64,000 bases of DNA, taken from contig CM055817.1 in assembly GCA_029582265.1 (NCBI GenBank), positions 29,502,303 through 29,566,302 on the forward strand. Direction: 5' to 3'. The notes under the pieces were generated by a model. That model worked only from the letters and a program-made list of their open reading frames with translations. It was not told where the DNA came from and ran no database searches. The position numbers and the translations under genes are program-made. Source of the stretch: Zoroaster sp. YZ-2022. Taxonomy: Eukaryota; Echinodermata; Asteroidea; Forcipulatida; Zoroasteridae. How positions within the stretch are numbered: position 1 is the first letter of the stretch; the number at the start of each line of letters is the position of its first letter. Positions 26,101-35,867 of this stretch are shown piece by piece.

Positions 26101-29100
26101 GAATAATCTGGCAGAGGAGATTGACAGATTCCTATCTGTTCTTGATCTCAGTTGGGATTATCTCTTCAGTAGGAGTCTTTACACTGTTGAGGGAAAACGC
26201 CAAGCTGTCTTGAGGAAGCCTCAAGTCATGCCTCTGGAAGAAGATATTCGAAAGATGAAGGAGTACACCGTAAAATCAATGAATGATATCGTCAGTGATG
26301 AATACATGGTTTGGGATGAGCATGATTTCACTACACTTAGGGCGCTGATTGTTAGTCGCTTAACCCTCTTTAATTGACGTAGAGGGGGGGAACCTGCACG
26401 ACTGACCCTATTTGAGTGGCATGATGCTGAATCCCAGGCATGGATTGACCCGCAGCGGGTGGAGGTGGTAGATGATCCCATGGAAAAGGCTCTACTTCAG
26501 TCGTTTAAGCTAATGTATCAAAGTGGGAAAGGTTCCCGCAAGCTCGTGCCTGTTCTAGTTCCACATGACACCGTGAAGCCAATTCATGTTCTGGTTCAGA
26601 TGAGAGAAGATGCAGGAGTTTCTCCAGACAATGTCTTTCTGTTTCCCTACACCCAGAAATCTACAAACCATGTTAATGGATGGGCCGCTATAAAGTCTGT
26701 CACCAGTGCTATGGGAGACCAGCTGTCAAATCCTGCAAATCTCACTGCTACAAAATACCGCCACAGAGCCTCAACTCTGTATGCTCTTATGGATGTCCCT
26801 GAAGGAGACAGGCAGACCTTCTACAAGCATATGGGACACTCGGAAGAAATTAACAAACACGTGTACCAATGTCCACTTGCTGTTCGGGAAATCACCACAG
26901 TAGGCCGTTACCTGAAGACCATTGATGGAAAATGTGCCTCTAGTAAGTCTTTAGTAATGTATGTCAGTTAACCCACCCACCTCAATAATTTTGTTTAAAA
27001 TAAGTGCTTGACTATTCCATATACTTCCGTTTTGTGACATATATATATTACTCAAGTAGAACATAACTAAAAATGTTCAGTACAAAGAATAAGAAAAAGC
27101 ATAGTAATTTCTGAGCCAATGAAAAGCTTGTGTTGAGGGGTGGTTGCACGAGTACTTTTACATTATGATTAGGTTTTTAACCCTCCTACACATGGAGGCC
27201 ACTCCGATCCACTAAATTCTGTTCTTTAGCAACCTTCAGTACATACATGTACAAGCCTGCTGTCCTTTCCAAGTAATCTTACAAAATCAACTGTGTGCCA
27301 CCCAAGGCCACTGTAAATGTTTGAACATATTAGTATGGCCTGCAGTGTATCGATGGGAGACCACTTTTCCCTGCAATCTCAATGGTGTGACAGTGCACAG
27401 AAGGGTAACCAAAGGAGGCCACTGGCAACAGCTAATGGCTTGGAGTGGCCTCAATGGGTTGTTTCAAAAATTGCACTGATTGTAGATAAAAATGACCTGA
27501 TTGATATACAACACTTGCATTTAAAGGGAAGATTTCTGTTCAGATACAATAGTTTTTCCACCAAAAAAAATATATTTTATGGTAGGACCTCATTCAGCTT
27601 GGGTATAACACATAACTCGTTTTGTTTTGATCCCAGATGTTCATGCATGTTTTTAGCAGTGATATACGTGGAACATAATGTCGATTAAAAACAACCAGCT
27701 CTTTTAGATTCATTATGTCAAAACAGAGGCCAGCATAAGTTGCACAATGAAAGTGATTTTTTACATTCTTGTAGCAATAAAATTTGTTGGGGCACTTTAA
27801 ATGACCTATACTTGTGCCCCTCCCACATTCTCCCTTAGTTTTGACACTGGCTCATTTTTATTATTGATTAAGAAACTGTGAACAACTGTGAAATCAATCT
27901 TCTATTGAAATTAGAAGAATTCCATTAATTACATCTTACACATACTTTCTTTAACAATTTGAATGACAGAGACTGCACAGGAAGCTGCTGAGCAAAATAC
28001 TCGAGCTCCGGCGGACATTTGCACATCCACTGAACCTTCAAGAGACACCTGCACATCCACTGAACCTTCAAGAGACACTTACACATCCACTGAACCTTCA
28101 AGAGACACTTACACATCCACTGAACCTTCAGCAGACACCTGCACATCCACTGGACCTTCAAGAGACACCTGCACATCCTCTGGACCTTCAAGAGACACCT
28201 GCACATTCACTGGACCTTCAGCAGACACCTGCACTTTCACACAGGGAAAATTGGACATCTGCTCTTGCACAGGTACTATAGGCATTTTGAACTGTTGGTA
28301 GCACTTTAACTTAGGTTATGTGAAACATCTGCCATATAAAACCTTGAGAACTATCTATTTTATAAATAACAGGGTATTGGATTTCTAGGCAATCACAGAT
28401 GATACTGTGTCGCAATAGAAATTGGAATAAAGCCACCTAATTCAACCCCAATGCTTTTCTTTGGTTCCATGCTGTGGTTTACCTGTCCATGTCTTGCCCA
28501 AATTTCTTTCTTCCACTTTTTCCCAAAACTTTTCACCCCAATCCCATTTCCTTTCCCAAAAATTCATTTTCTGTTCTGTTCTGCTCCTTCTACCTACAAC
28601 CAGCTGCTCCCTAATAACCCCTCCCTTCTGCCTCGTCTTACACATGTTCCTTCTAACATTAGCTGACCTCAGTCTTTGTCAGTCTACTTGAGCTTTTTTT
28701 CTGTTTGTCTTGTGCATACAAGTTTTTCAGTAATTTTGCCTTTGATTAAGATCGTGATCTTGATTAAGATCAAAATTCTGGGGTACTAACTACAGTTACC
28801 AGAGTTTTTGTCAATTTGTCATGTTCCCCCACCCCCAATAAACATCAAATAATCATTTGTCTTTAGCACTTACTTATGTTGATCTTAACAGAACGCATGT
28901 ACACAAAGTGGTCCAAGAAGGAAACACAGACTGTCTACATAGGATTCAAAAGCTACATCAAAGACATATCTCAAAAAGGCACAAAAGGATGTCTGCCAAG
29001 TAAGTAGTACATTGTATTAACCTTAAAAAGGATATTTATCTTGAAAAACAATATATTTCACAAAGTGCCAAACCTAAAAAAACAAACTTCTGTAGTTTGT

Positions 29101-31099
29101 AGTTTTTTAGTTTTTTTAGTACGAGGAATGGCATTCATCAGAATATTCGGGATCAGAATTTGAGCATCTGTAGGAACCTGTGCTCCTTGAGAAAAACAAT
29201 TTAAAAAGTTTGGGTTTACTGGTGAAATCCAGAATGTAAAATGCAAGAGTAAAATCCCCATAAAAGTATATGGAGGTAGCAAAATGATTTGGGATTTATA
29301 CATTTTCACAGGTATCCTCTCCACCCATAATTCTACTTTGGGGAGCATGTCGCCACTCCATTGGTTTTTTAAAAAAATAGTCCCCTCAGTTCTTTTATTT
29401 AGGCAATTTTATATTTTAAAAAGAAAAATTATTAGCTGTTGCAAACTGCTTACGAAACAAAATGAGCCGTGGTATAAATGCAAAATTGTTAATGGCCTCA
29501 CGTTTCGATCCTAGCAGAGTTTTTCTCAAAGGCTAAATGACCATATGCAAAAATTGTTAATGACCTGACGTTTCTCAAAGGCTAAATGACAACACAACAC
29601 ACAATATATTAGTGTAACAGAAGCAGTCAGGTGCAGGAGTAAAAAGAAAATCCTGGTCTTTTCTCCCCAGTCGACTGTAGAACAGCCAGATTTTATCTCC
29701 TTCCCAAGGTACACACACCATGGAGACCCGTCATATCTGGTAATGGTTCCCTCAAAACTCTTATGGATTTGTTCTAGTGATTCTGATTTTGTGCACCACT
29801 CTCAGGAACTTAAGAAACACCTTGTTTGCTGGGGTCACAGCTCTCAAGCAGTCCATCAAGCGATCCAGAAAGTCAAGGCTCTAGTTAGGTAGTCGGTCTT
29901 TGCAGTAAGACCTATACAACAAAAGAGTTCCGACAGGATGGTTCCTTTTGTTGCCACCTTCCACCCCTCACTCCCTCTCATTCGTAAAATAACCAGTTCT
30001 AACCATCATCTTCTTCACACATCAGTTCACCTTTAACATGCTATACACGAAGAACCCATAGTTGCCTACAGACGCCAACCCAGTCTCAGGGATCTCCTTG
30101 TTCGGGCAGAAGTCCCTCCCATTAATGATACTGTTAATCCCCCTATACTACAGGGAACTTTAAGGTGCTCCAACACTTCCAAATGCATTGTCTGCAGACA
30201 ACACATCAGGGAATCGGATTCCTTCACAAGCCATGCCAGTGTTACCACCCACAAGAGAAGGGGCCATATAACATGTACCACCACGAATCTCATATATTTA
30301 ATATCTTGCAAACTTTGTGGTGTTCAATACATAAGTGAAACAATAACTACACTCAAAAGACATTTCTATGATCCATAGTCAACACCTGTAAGCTAGATAC
30401 ACCTGTCAGACATAATTTTAATCTACCTAATCAGTCTATTTCTGACATGATATTACTGGAAATGATTACTAACGGTTTTTCCATAGATGTCCCGTTTATA
30501 ATTTTTTCTTATTCACTAATTAAATACTTTTCCCCTTTCCCACCTTAGATTTTGTTTTGTGTGTTTCCACCCATCCTTGTGGTTTACACCAGCTAATTCT
30601 TTCTAACCCCCCCTCTTCGTGTCCTTTCTGATTAGTTTTCTTTGTTTATCTTATGGCTCTTCTGACTGCCTTCTGCTCCTACTTTTCACTCCTTTTGCAC
30701 TTGACTGCTTCTGTTTCCCTTATATTCTTGTATGTGTGTGTTGTGTTGTCCTTTAGCATTTGAGAAAGACTCTGCTAGGGTCAAAACGTGAGGTGATTAA
30801 CAATTTTTGCAATTTTATTTAGTCAACTTTTTTGCTTACAAACTGCATTCAACATTTTCATTCAGAAAATATACCTTTGTTTAATATAAATACTTCTACA
30901 CACTTCAGATATATGTTTTTACATTCATAATTCTGCTATTGTGAAATAATGCTATTTTCTGTTTTGACCTCAAGGCAAGCGTGAAGTCGAGTCTTTTATC
31001 AAGGCAAACCCTGATGTCCTTGCTGGAGTCAAAGACCTAAAGCAGAGGATTCAACTCGTCAAAACGAAGGTGTTCAATGAAAGGACAAAGCAAAGACTG
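13301..31099 (+). CDS. SET domain / tyrosine recombinase-like fusion gene (13-14 exons)
   Basis: Spliced gene of at least 1,020 codons; the 5' end before the SET domain was not found. Exons: 13301-13463, 13953-14141, 14571-14613 (tentative, weak donor), 14898-14966, 15304-15343, 21031-21201, 21972-22061, 22550-22612, 23330-23374, 23719-23750, 25316-26942, 27970-28272, 28892-28999, 30975-31099. All phases agree, most linker exons are phase 1, and AATAAA lies near 31140. Order: SET methyltransferase domain, acidic linker with MSEEP repeats, two zinc fingers (C2H2, C2HC), recombinase-like core with R, K, R, H and Y, TSTEPSRDTC repeats, C-terminal WS-type domain. One in-frame TGA (26375-26377) interrupts the large exon. 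Function unknown; plausible roles are DNA binding with histone methylation, or a mobile-element product. The intron holding the Gypsy element is 5.7 kb. Confidence 0.8.
15405..15553 (+). repeat. 5' LTR of Gypsy 1
   Basis: Begins TGTAGCGGTACGCC, carries an AATAAA signal (TACTAAATAAAGC), and ends in CATTCTTT just before ATGGTGTCAGTAAG, the likely primer-binding region. The copy at 19976-20124 matches base for base as far as read. Confidence 0.9.
15593..16331 (+). pseudogene. Gypsy 1 gag
   Basis: ATG at 15593 (MATFGNI), then a one-base shift near 15610 into the long frame. The product has a retrotransposon capsid-like region (ITDATRKRAILNSIVG, LVDRLEKHFKPTKSS, EYLAALRALASDCNYG) and a degenerate zinc knuckle region (WKCGTFHKRRECPAYGKTC). 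Roughly 240 codons; frame lost at both ends. Confidence 0.85.
16476..18110 (+). pseudogene. Gypsy 1 protease, reverse transcriptase and RNase H, broken
   Basis: Aspartic protease with VQLDTGARCN (from 16476), then RT (from about 16740) with LGVITPVSEPTDWVSS, FSVLDAKCSFWQI and the catalytic box as IIVDDILV, then RNase H with VTCDASKFGLGAACLQ and VVETDHQPLV. The frame changes near 16670, 17270, 17460 and 18090, so no single polyprotein can be made as the sequence stands. The Y of YxDD is replaced by V. Confidence 0.85.
18057..19496 (+). CDS. Gypsy 1 integrase, C-terminal part of pol
   Basis: An open frame of 479 codons. An RNase H tail is followed by the HHCC zinc finger (HEGHPGIEATKRR, then CTVCNATKAH), the DDE core (GVDLFHWNG; NSDNARQFD; LAESSVKRAKQ) and a proline-rich tail ending TRSGRISKPNPKYT. 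This typical Gypsy integrase would insert cDNA copies. It is the best-kept part of the element and ends before the 3' LTR. Confidence 0.9.
   Translation: MPLHDFNACLLQLQKYNFTLVYNKGKELFLADTLSRAPMSTTGTGNHDLEVMTLLPISDARLEQLKKATNCDTAMQKLADIISRGWPSHINNAPPEVRPYFPFRDELVLERGIILKGHKGIVPKSLRTEYIKILHEGHPGIEATKRRARDVVYWPSMCTDIEQSVSGCTVCNATKAHQQKEPLKSYPPPSLPWEHIGVDLFHWNGMDYLALGDSYSGWFDFASLDDTCASTVIEVLKRQFSIHGIPRIVNSDNARQFDCFAFKQFAQSWGFQHTTSSPYFPQSNGLAESSVKRAKQLLEKTKREGSDLYRNLLNIRNVPTNPQLGSPSQRLMSRRLRTTIPTSTPLLKPTIYTRVTAQLRKRRQQQKSSFDKSAKPLRPLKPGQVVRLQSPKGHDQLGIVQKHSGNPRSYIVNAQGTLYRRNRRHLLPVPEPPPQQQHLPDFYLPPQDPLPQPAIAQAPPPQPAVTRSGRISKPNPKYT
19976..20124 (+). repeat. 3' LTR of Gypsy 1
   Basis: Starts TGTAGCGG after the purine-rich tract AACTTAGAAGAGAGGA and appears identical to the 5' LTR. 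It is followed by the target repeat ACAAAT. Confidence 0.9.
20215..20290 (-). repeat. SINE head, inverted
   Basis: Read on the minus strand it gives AGCTCGGTGGTCCGTCAAG, then GGAGGTCATGGGTTCC, i.e. the same tRNA-derived head as the SINE at 12778. Degenerate and truncated. Confidence 0.55.
21031..21201 (+). CDS. Linker exon with seven-fold MSEEP repeat
   Basis: Phase-1 exon of the SET/recombinase gene. Its 15-bp unit GAACCCATGAGTGAA is repeated about seven times, giving EPMSE pentapeptides, then ISDDTSSSCKLPSWPSS. It is acidic and low complexity, probably a flexible spacer. The repeats are nearly identical at DNA level, so copy number may vary. Confidence 0.8.
21972..23750 (+). CDS. Acidic and serine-rich linker exons
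   Basis: Four short exons (21972-22061, 22550-22612, 23330-23374, 23719-23750) join without frame change. They encode GSDEDCSNYVPSSESSDESD, then LPLPSRLSLHCSDQK, GDNSTNQEGNTSADS and ECEKGCGSLPE. No domain was recognised; the S/D/E clusters look like casein-kinase type sites (inference). Confidence 0.7.
22150..22486 (+). mobile_element. 337-bp MITE, copy 1
   Basis: Terminal inverted repeats CACTATGAATAAC and GTTATTCATAGTG, flanked by TAA on both sides (22147-22149, 22487-22489). No coding capacity. A three-base TAA duplication fits PIF/Harbinger-type movement. It sits in an intron of the SET/recombinase gene. Confidence 0.85.
23882..24218 (+). mobile_element. 337-bp MITE, copy 2
   Basis: Same family, length and orientation as copy 1, with ends CACTATGAACAAC and GTTATTCATAATG and flanks TCA (23879-23881, 24219-24221). 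The two copies have diverged at many CpG-like sites. Confidence 0.85.
24300..25315 (+). other. Intron, no other gene seen
   Basis: AT-rich intron between 23750 and 25316. A second acceptor-like site at about 25241 would open a frame that hits a stop, so the acceptor at 25315 is preferred. Confidence 0.5.
24717..24753. repeat. Perfect 15-bp hairpin
   Basis: TATTTCAAAACTAGA and its exact reverse complement are separated by a 7-base loop, CACAGAG. It lies in the 1.6-kb intron before the large recombinase exon. Confidence 0.8.
25316..26942 (+). CDS. Large exon: zinc fingers and tyrosine-recombinase-like core
   Basis: The frame runs 542 codons with a single TGA (26375-26377). The N-terminal part has a C2H2 finger (CVYCGLMQSQLIRHLRRRH) and a C2HC finger (CGNCRGFYSKVRIWRHKQVC). 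A helical region follows (the expected core-binding part). The catalytic part shows N-TGA-RRGGEP, aligned with the TGxRxxE box of tyrosine recombinases (arginine I codon 26381-26383), then GKGSRKLVPV (the beta-hairpin Lys), TKYRHRAST (arginine II codon 26759-26761; the usual His three residues before is Thr), MGHSEEINKHVYQ (His 26837-26839, Tyr 26864-26866). The His-to-Tyr spacing of nine equals that of XerD-type enzymes. If translated through, it could cleave DNA via Tyr; as it stands it stops before the catalytic residues. Confidence 0.8.
27970..28272 (+). CDS. Repeat exon, TSTEPSRDTC decapeptides
   Basis: Phase-1 exon of 303 bp, framed by CAG and GTACTA, in frame with both neighbours. About eight copies of a 30-bp unit encode DTCTSTEPSR with small variations (DTYTSTEPSR, DTCTSSGPSR). 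Each repeat has a cysteine or tyrosine at the same place. It links the recombinase core to the C-terminal domain. Skipping it would keep the frame, so alternative splicing is possible. Confidence 0.75.
28892..31099 (+). CDS. C-terminal WS-type domain exons
   Basis: Exons 28892-28999 and 30975-31099 encode RMYTKWSKKETQTVYIGFKS, YIKDISQKGTKGCLP, then KREVESFIKANPDVLAGVKD and a TGA stop at 31097-31099. From memory, a domain beginning R-P-W-S/T-x-E-E and containing P-G-K often closes recombinase-like proteins of this type in fish and invertebrates. A second version is found at 39580. The intron between the exons holds a PLE. Confidence 0.65.
29470..30850 (+). mobile_element. Penelope-like element 2, degraded
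   Basis: Inverted terminal segments: GTTAATGGCCTCACGTTTCG (about 29490) against the complement of TTTGAGAAAGACTCTGCTAG, then GTCAAAACGTGAGG (about 30755-30795). The inner coding part (about 29935-30370) reads VPFVATFHPSLPLIRKI, AYRRQPSLRDLLVRAEVPP and ISCKLCGVQYISET (GIY-YIG-like), with stops. The RT is missing. It lies in the last intron of the SET/recombinase gene, same strand. Confidence 0.75.
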
Positions 31100-31384
31100 A
31101 AAGTTTCAAAATTAACTGAGATTTAATCTTATCCTGCAGAATAAAAAGTTGTTTTCACCTGAGGGATTAAGTAAAGTTAGTTTCCCTTTCTAAACATCAT
31201 GATGTTGTTACAACAGTGGAAACTGGTGCTTTGAAATTTGAATTTTGAAAATGTTGGTGTCAAGAATTTTGAAATTACTGCTATTATCGTTAGTGTTAAG
31301 AATTTTAAAATTACTGTCATTATCACAGGCGTGAAGAATTACATGTCATTAAATGACTGATATTTGTGAAAAGAAGGAAGCTTA

Positions 31385-31895
31385 GCTGTTGCAAACTGCT
31401 TGCCAACCAAAATGACCTATGGTATAAATGCAAAAGTTGTTAATGACCTCACGTTTACACCCTAGCAGAGTCTTTCTCAAATGCTAAATGAAAACACAAC
31501 ACAGCAAAAGGTGAACAAAGAAAAGTAATCAGGAAAGAGACAATGGGAGCAGGGGGGTTAGAAGGAATTGGCTGGGTGGAAATACAAAATAAAAAAATCA
31601 AAGGTGGGAAATGGAGAAAAGGTAATTAATTAGTGAATAAGACAATTTTATATAGGGGACATCTTTGAAAAAAAGAAGGCACAGACAAAAAAGTTATTAA
31701 TTATTTCCTTCTTGGATGTTCAGACCATGGGGTTGAATAGTCTGGAGGCATCTTATACAAAGTTTCTCCCTACTTAGACGAACAGTGTCTCCATGGTTCC
31801 CAAGTGTCTCATTCCCCTGTAAAATCATGTCAGAAATAGATTGATTAGGTAGATTGAAGTAATGTCCGGCTAGATACACCTGTCGGCCATTTTAG
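31385..31895 (-). mobile_element. Penelope-like element 3, 3' part
   Basis: The minus strand carries the C-terminal coding end (NLPNQSISDMILQG, then TVRLSREKL, GLNIQEGNN, stop) and the terminal segment with CTCACGTTTACACCCTAGC at about 31440. 5'-truncated near 31890, directly at the start of the 0.75-kb duplicated segment. Confidence 0.75.
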
Positions 31896-32650
31896 ATTCT
31901 GGTGAATAATTTTGAAGTATTTCAATATTTTGCATATCTTACTAAGAACCAGGATTATGTCGCAGCCACGTGTAATAATGTTTACAGAGTTGATTAATAA
32001 ATTCTGAAAGGTTATAATGGTTTGTAGCTTCATTATTAGTTTAAACTGAGTGAGTAGTAATGGCACATATTGATTTACTGGTCAAAACTAGGTCCTACTG
32101 CTGCATAACAATTCAGTTTTTGTAACATCCAACCCTCGGAATCCTTACATAAGTACTGTACGCCCCCATAATAAACATAAAATGCAGCTCTGGTGCATTC
32201 TTGTTTTATGCACGAATCCAAGCGCATGGTTGAGAACATCAAACACCAACACAGTTTTAGCTGTAACGGCTAGATGATTGATGAGACCAATGATAAGTAC
32301 AGTAACTGATGAACAATGGTAATCCATGTAATAATTGATAGACGTGTCTATTATAAGGTCGTGGTAATAGACTAGCTCTGGAATGCCTCATATATTGTTT
32401 GAAAAAGTGGGCATCCTAATGGCCGTATAAGTATGAAGTGGTCAACCTATGACGGTTATGTTATAAGTACATACGGTCGTCTTAAAGCTTATATAAATAA
32501 GATTGGTCTCTTTAATGTGGGTGTATTGCACAATGGTCGCATTAAAACGGTTATAACATTTAGATTGGCTATACATGTATATTGTAATGTGCTGTATCAT
32601 CTATCAATATCTCGAAATTTGTTTACTAGATCGCGTAATCCGCAGTGCAA
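31890..32650 (+). repeat. 0.75-kb duplicated segment, copy 1
   Basis: From GATTCTGGTGAATAATTTTG to CGTAATCCGCAGTGCAAAT, matched by 33573-34305 with small indels. No coding frame is shared by both copies. Copy 1 is bounded on both sides by oppositely oriented PLE 3' ends. Confidence 0.8.
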
Positions 32651-33095
32651 ATATCTATTTTTGACATGATTTTACTGGGCATTGAGGCACTTGGGAACCA
32701 CAGAGAGACTGTTCGTCAGAGTAGGGAGAAACTTTGGATAAGGCACCTCCAGACTATTCAACCCAGGGTCTGAACATCCAAGAAGGAAATGATTAATAAA
32801 GTTTTGTCTTTGCCTTCTCTTTTTTCCACATATGTCCCCTATATAAAATTGTCTTATTCACTAATTAATTACTTTTCCCCCATCCTTGTGGTTGCACCAG
32901 CCAATTCCTTCTAACACCACCCCTGTTTGTGTCATTCCTGATTACTATTCTTTTTTCACCTTCTGCTTCTTCTGACTGCATTCTGCTCCTTTCTTTTCAC
33001 CTGACTGCTTCTGTTGTGTGTTGTGTTTTCATTTACCCTTTGAGAAAGACTCTGCTAGTGTCGAAACGTGAGGCCATGATTTTTTGCGACTGAGA
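32650..33095 (+). mobile_element. Penelope-like element 4, 3' part
   Basis: The plus strand encodes DMILLGIEALGNHRETVRQ, SREKLWIRHLQTIQP, then the terminal segment TTTGAGAAAGACTCTGCTAG and GTCGAAACGTGAGG (33038-33072). It is truncated at nearly the same codon as element 3 but lies in the opposite orientation. Confidence 0.75.
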
Positions 33096-33572
33096 TTTGT
33101 GTGAGTTTCAGGATATATAAAAAAGGCATGTCCTTCATTCTTGAATAGTTTTTTTTTACTTGGCTCTTTTTGCCAACTTCTTTTTGTTTAATTGGTGCTT
33201 ATAAAATAAGGTGAGGGTATATATATGTGTGTGACAAATACATGAATATTATTAAACACGTAGTAATTGAAATGGCTGCACTCACTTGATTTATTGGAAA
33301 TATTTTTAGTGTCATGAAGCAGTGACACAAAGCAGAGTTCGTATCAAGCACAGTACAATTGTACCAGTACCTTCAAGGAAACATTTGATTTACCTGGCTA
33401 GGTGATAATGAATTTAGACAAACATTTATACAAAATTAAAAACAAAAACAAGTCTCATGGACGGATCCAGGGGGGTTGGGTTGTGGGGTCTACCCCCGTC
33501 CCCTCCCCGTCACTGCTCCGAGTCATTTTCCCCTATTTATGCGAATAGTCTGTTTTTGCAAAAAAATTCCTT

Positions 33573-34430
33573 CCTGATTCTGGTGAATAATTTTGAAGAA
33601 TTTCAATCTTCTGCATAGATTACTAAGAACTATAGGATGATGTCGCAGCCACATGTAATGTTTACAGGGTTGATTAAAATAAATTCTGGTTAAGGTTATA
33701 ATGCTTTGTAGCTTCATTATTAGTTTAAACTGAGTGAGTAGTAATGACAGCTTAATAAAAATCAGTTTTTGTGACAACTAACCCTCCTTGGAATCCTTAA
33801 GTACTGTACGCCCCCATAATAAACATAAAATGCAGCTCTGGTGCATTCTTGTTTTATGCACGAATGCAAGCGCATGGTTGAGAACATCAAACACCAACAC
33901 AGTTTTAGCTGTAACGGCTAGAGGATTGATGAAACCAATGATGAGTACAATAACTGATGAACAATGGTAATCCATATAATAATTGATAGACGTGTCTATT
34001 ATAAGATCGTGGTAATAGACTAGCTCTGGAATGCCTCATATATTGTTTGAAAAAGTGGGCATCCTCATGGCCGTAAAAGTATGAAGTGGTCAACCTATGA
34101 CGGTTATGTTATAAGTACATACGGTCGTCTTAAAGCTTATAATAAGATTGGTCTCTTTAATGTGGGTGTATTGCACATACAATGGTCGCATTAAAACGGT
34201 TATAACATTTAGATTGGCTATATATTGATAATGCGCTATATCGTCTATCAATATCTCAAAATTTGTTTACCAGATCGCGTAATCCGCAGTGCAAATACTT
34301 TTTAGAAATATTTAAATTGGCTATATATTGATAATGCGCTGTATCGTCTATCAATATCTCGAAATTTTTGCGATTGATCTTGGGCTTGTTTACTGGATCC
34401 GCATAATCCGCAGTGCAACTAATATTTTTC
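33573..34430 (+). repeat. 0.75-kb duplicated segment, copy 2 with tail repeat
   Basis: Second copy of the 31890-32650 segment. Its last ~100 bp (ATTGGCTATATATTGATAAT to CCGCAGTGCAA) is present twice in tandem. No PLE ends border it. Confidence 0.75.
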
Positions 34431-34439
34431 ATATTATTT

Positions 34440-35020
34440 TATTACTCTTCCTTTTTTTTCAAGATTTAAAATTTAACAAATTTCAGTATTGAAATGCGAC
34501 ATAGCATCGTGACATAGCTTCGTTATATGGCATCAGCAGATCTTATGTGTTACTTAGGATATGCCCAACACTGCCCGCATCATAGGCACAGTGCCTGGTG
34601 GCGGATGGGTCTACCCTATTTGAAGGTAGTAAATGTGCACTTTGATTGTTAAAAAAAAAATCCTCCAGTGTGAGTCTGAGAAACCTATAGGACCGGTAAA
34701 CATGGGGGAAACAGTTAGCAGACATAATAATTCGTGAATTGGTAAGTGGTCGCACTATGGTTTACATTTTTATTGAAAAGGCACTTTATATAGCCGGTCA
34801 CCCTATTGGGGCATATTCCGTATGTCAGACGATATGACGACCATCAAAAAAAGTATATATGAATCCTCAATATCAATTTTCCGGAAATATGTAAAATTTT
34901 GATGACATAGTACTCATGGATAATATACAATTTTAATATCTTGAATTTTTAATTAATTTTATGATATATGTGTGGTCGCAGTATGGGTAGCAAATGACAT
35001 GGTCGTTCTATTAGTGGAAA
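34440..35020. other. No gene seen
   Basis: AT-rich sequence with no coding or structural signal that I can support. Confidence 0.4.
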
Positions 35021-35021
35021 A

Positions 35022-35080
<59 letters not shown>
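35022..35080. repeat. (TA)n microsatellite
   Basis: About 29 TA units, 70 bp left of a perfect inverted repeat. Confidence 0.95.
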
Positions 35081-35081
<1 letters not shown>

Positions 35082-35150
35082 TTAAATGTAGCGGTCTATC
35101 TTGAAGTAGAGTGCTCAATGCCACATAGACAGAGCGTAATATACTTGTGG

Positions 35151-35428
<278 letters not shown>

Positions 35429-35867
35429 GTGTTTCAGAAACCAACAGTGGGTGCAGAACACTAGGCGTAGAGGCCTGCAAGGGAGAACCCCGTAGTATCT
35501 GTACTATAATTGTCGCCTATGCTCCGATCATTTTGAGCAATGAAGGGGAGGAGTCTGTGTCTTTTCTTCTTTTAGCACAAAGAATGAGCCTTGAAGAATT
35601 GTTTGGCTCATGCCTAAGCCATATTTTAGTGCAATTTTTTTTAATGGATTAATCGTTGTCCCCCTAAGTAGGAAAAAAAATATTATTGTTTCAGAGACAT
35701 AGAAGCCATGGTTACACTCAAGGTAGCATGTATCATAAAATACAAATCCATTTTTTGGATTAAAAGTTAAATAAAGATTAAAAATTACACATCACTGTTT
35801 GCCTCAGATCAGTAGCTAGTTAAGATCTGCAGTTAAAATATGTTTGTAATTTTTTTCCTTTTTGTAG

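Noticed and set aside
26375..26377. Selenocysteine codon
   Set aside because: The TGA stands where a Gly is expected next to the active-site Arg, and no SECIS-like element was recognised. A nonsense change or readthrough is simpler.
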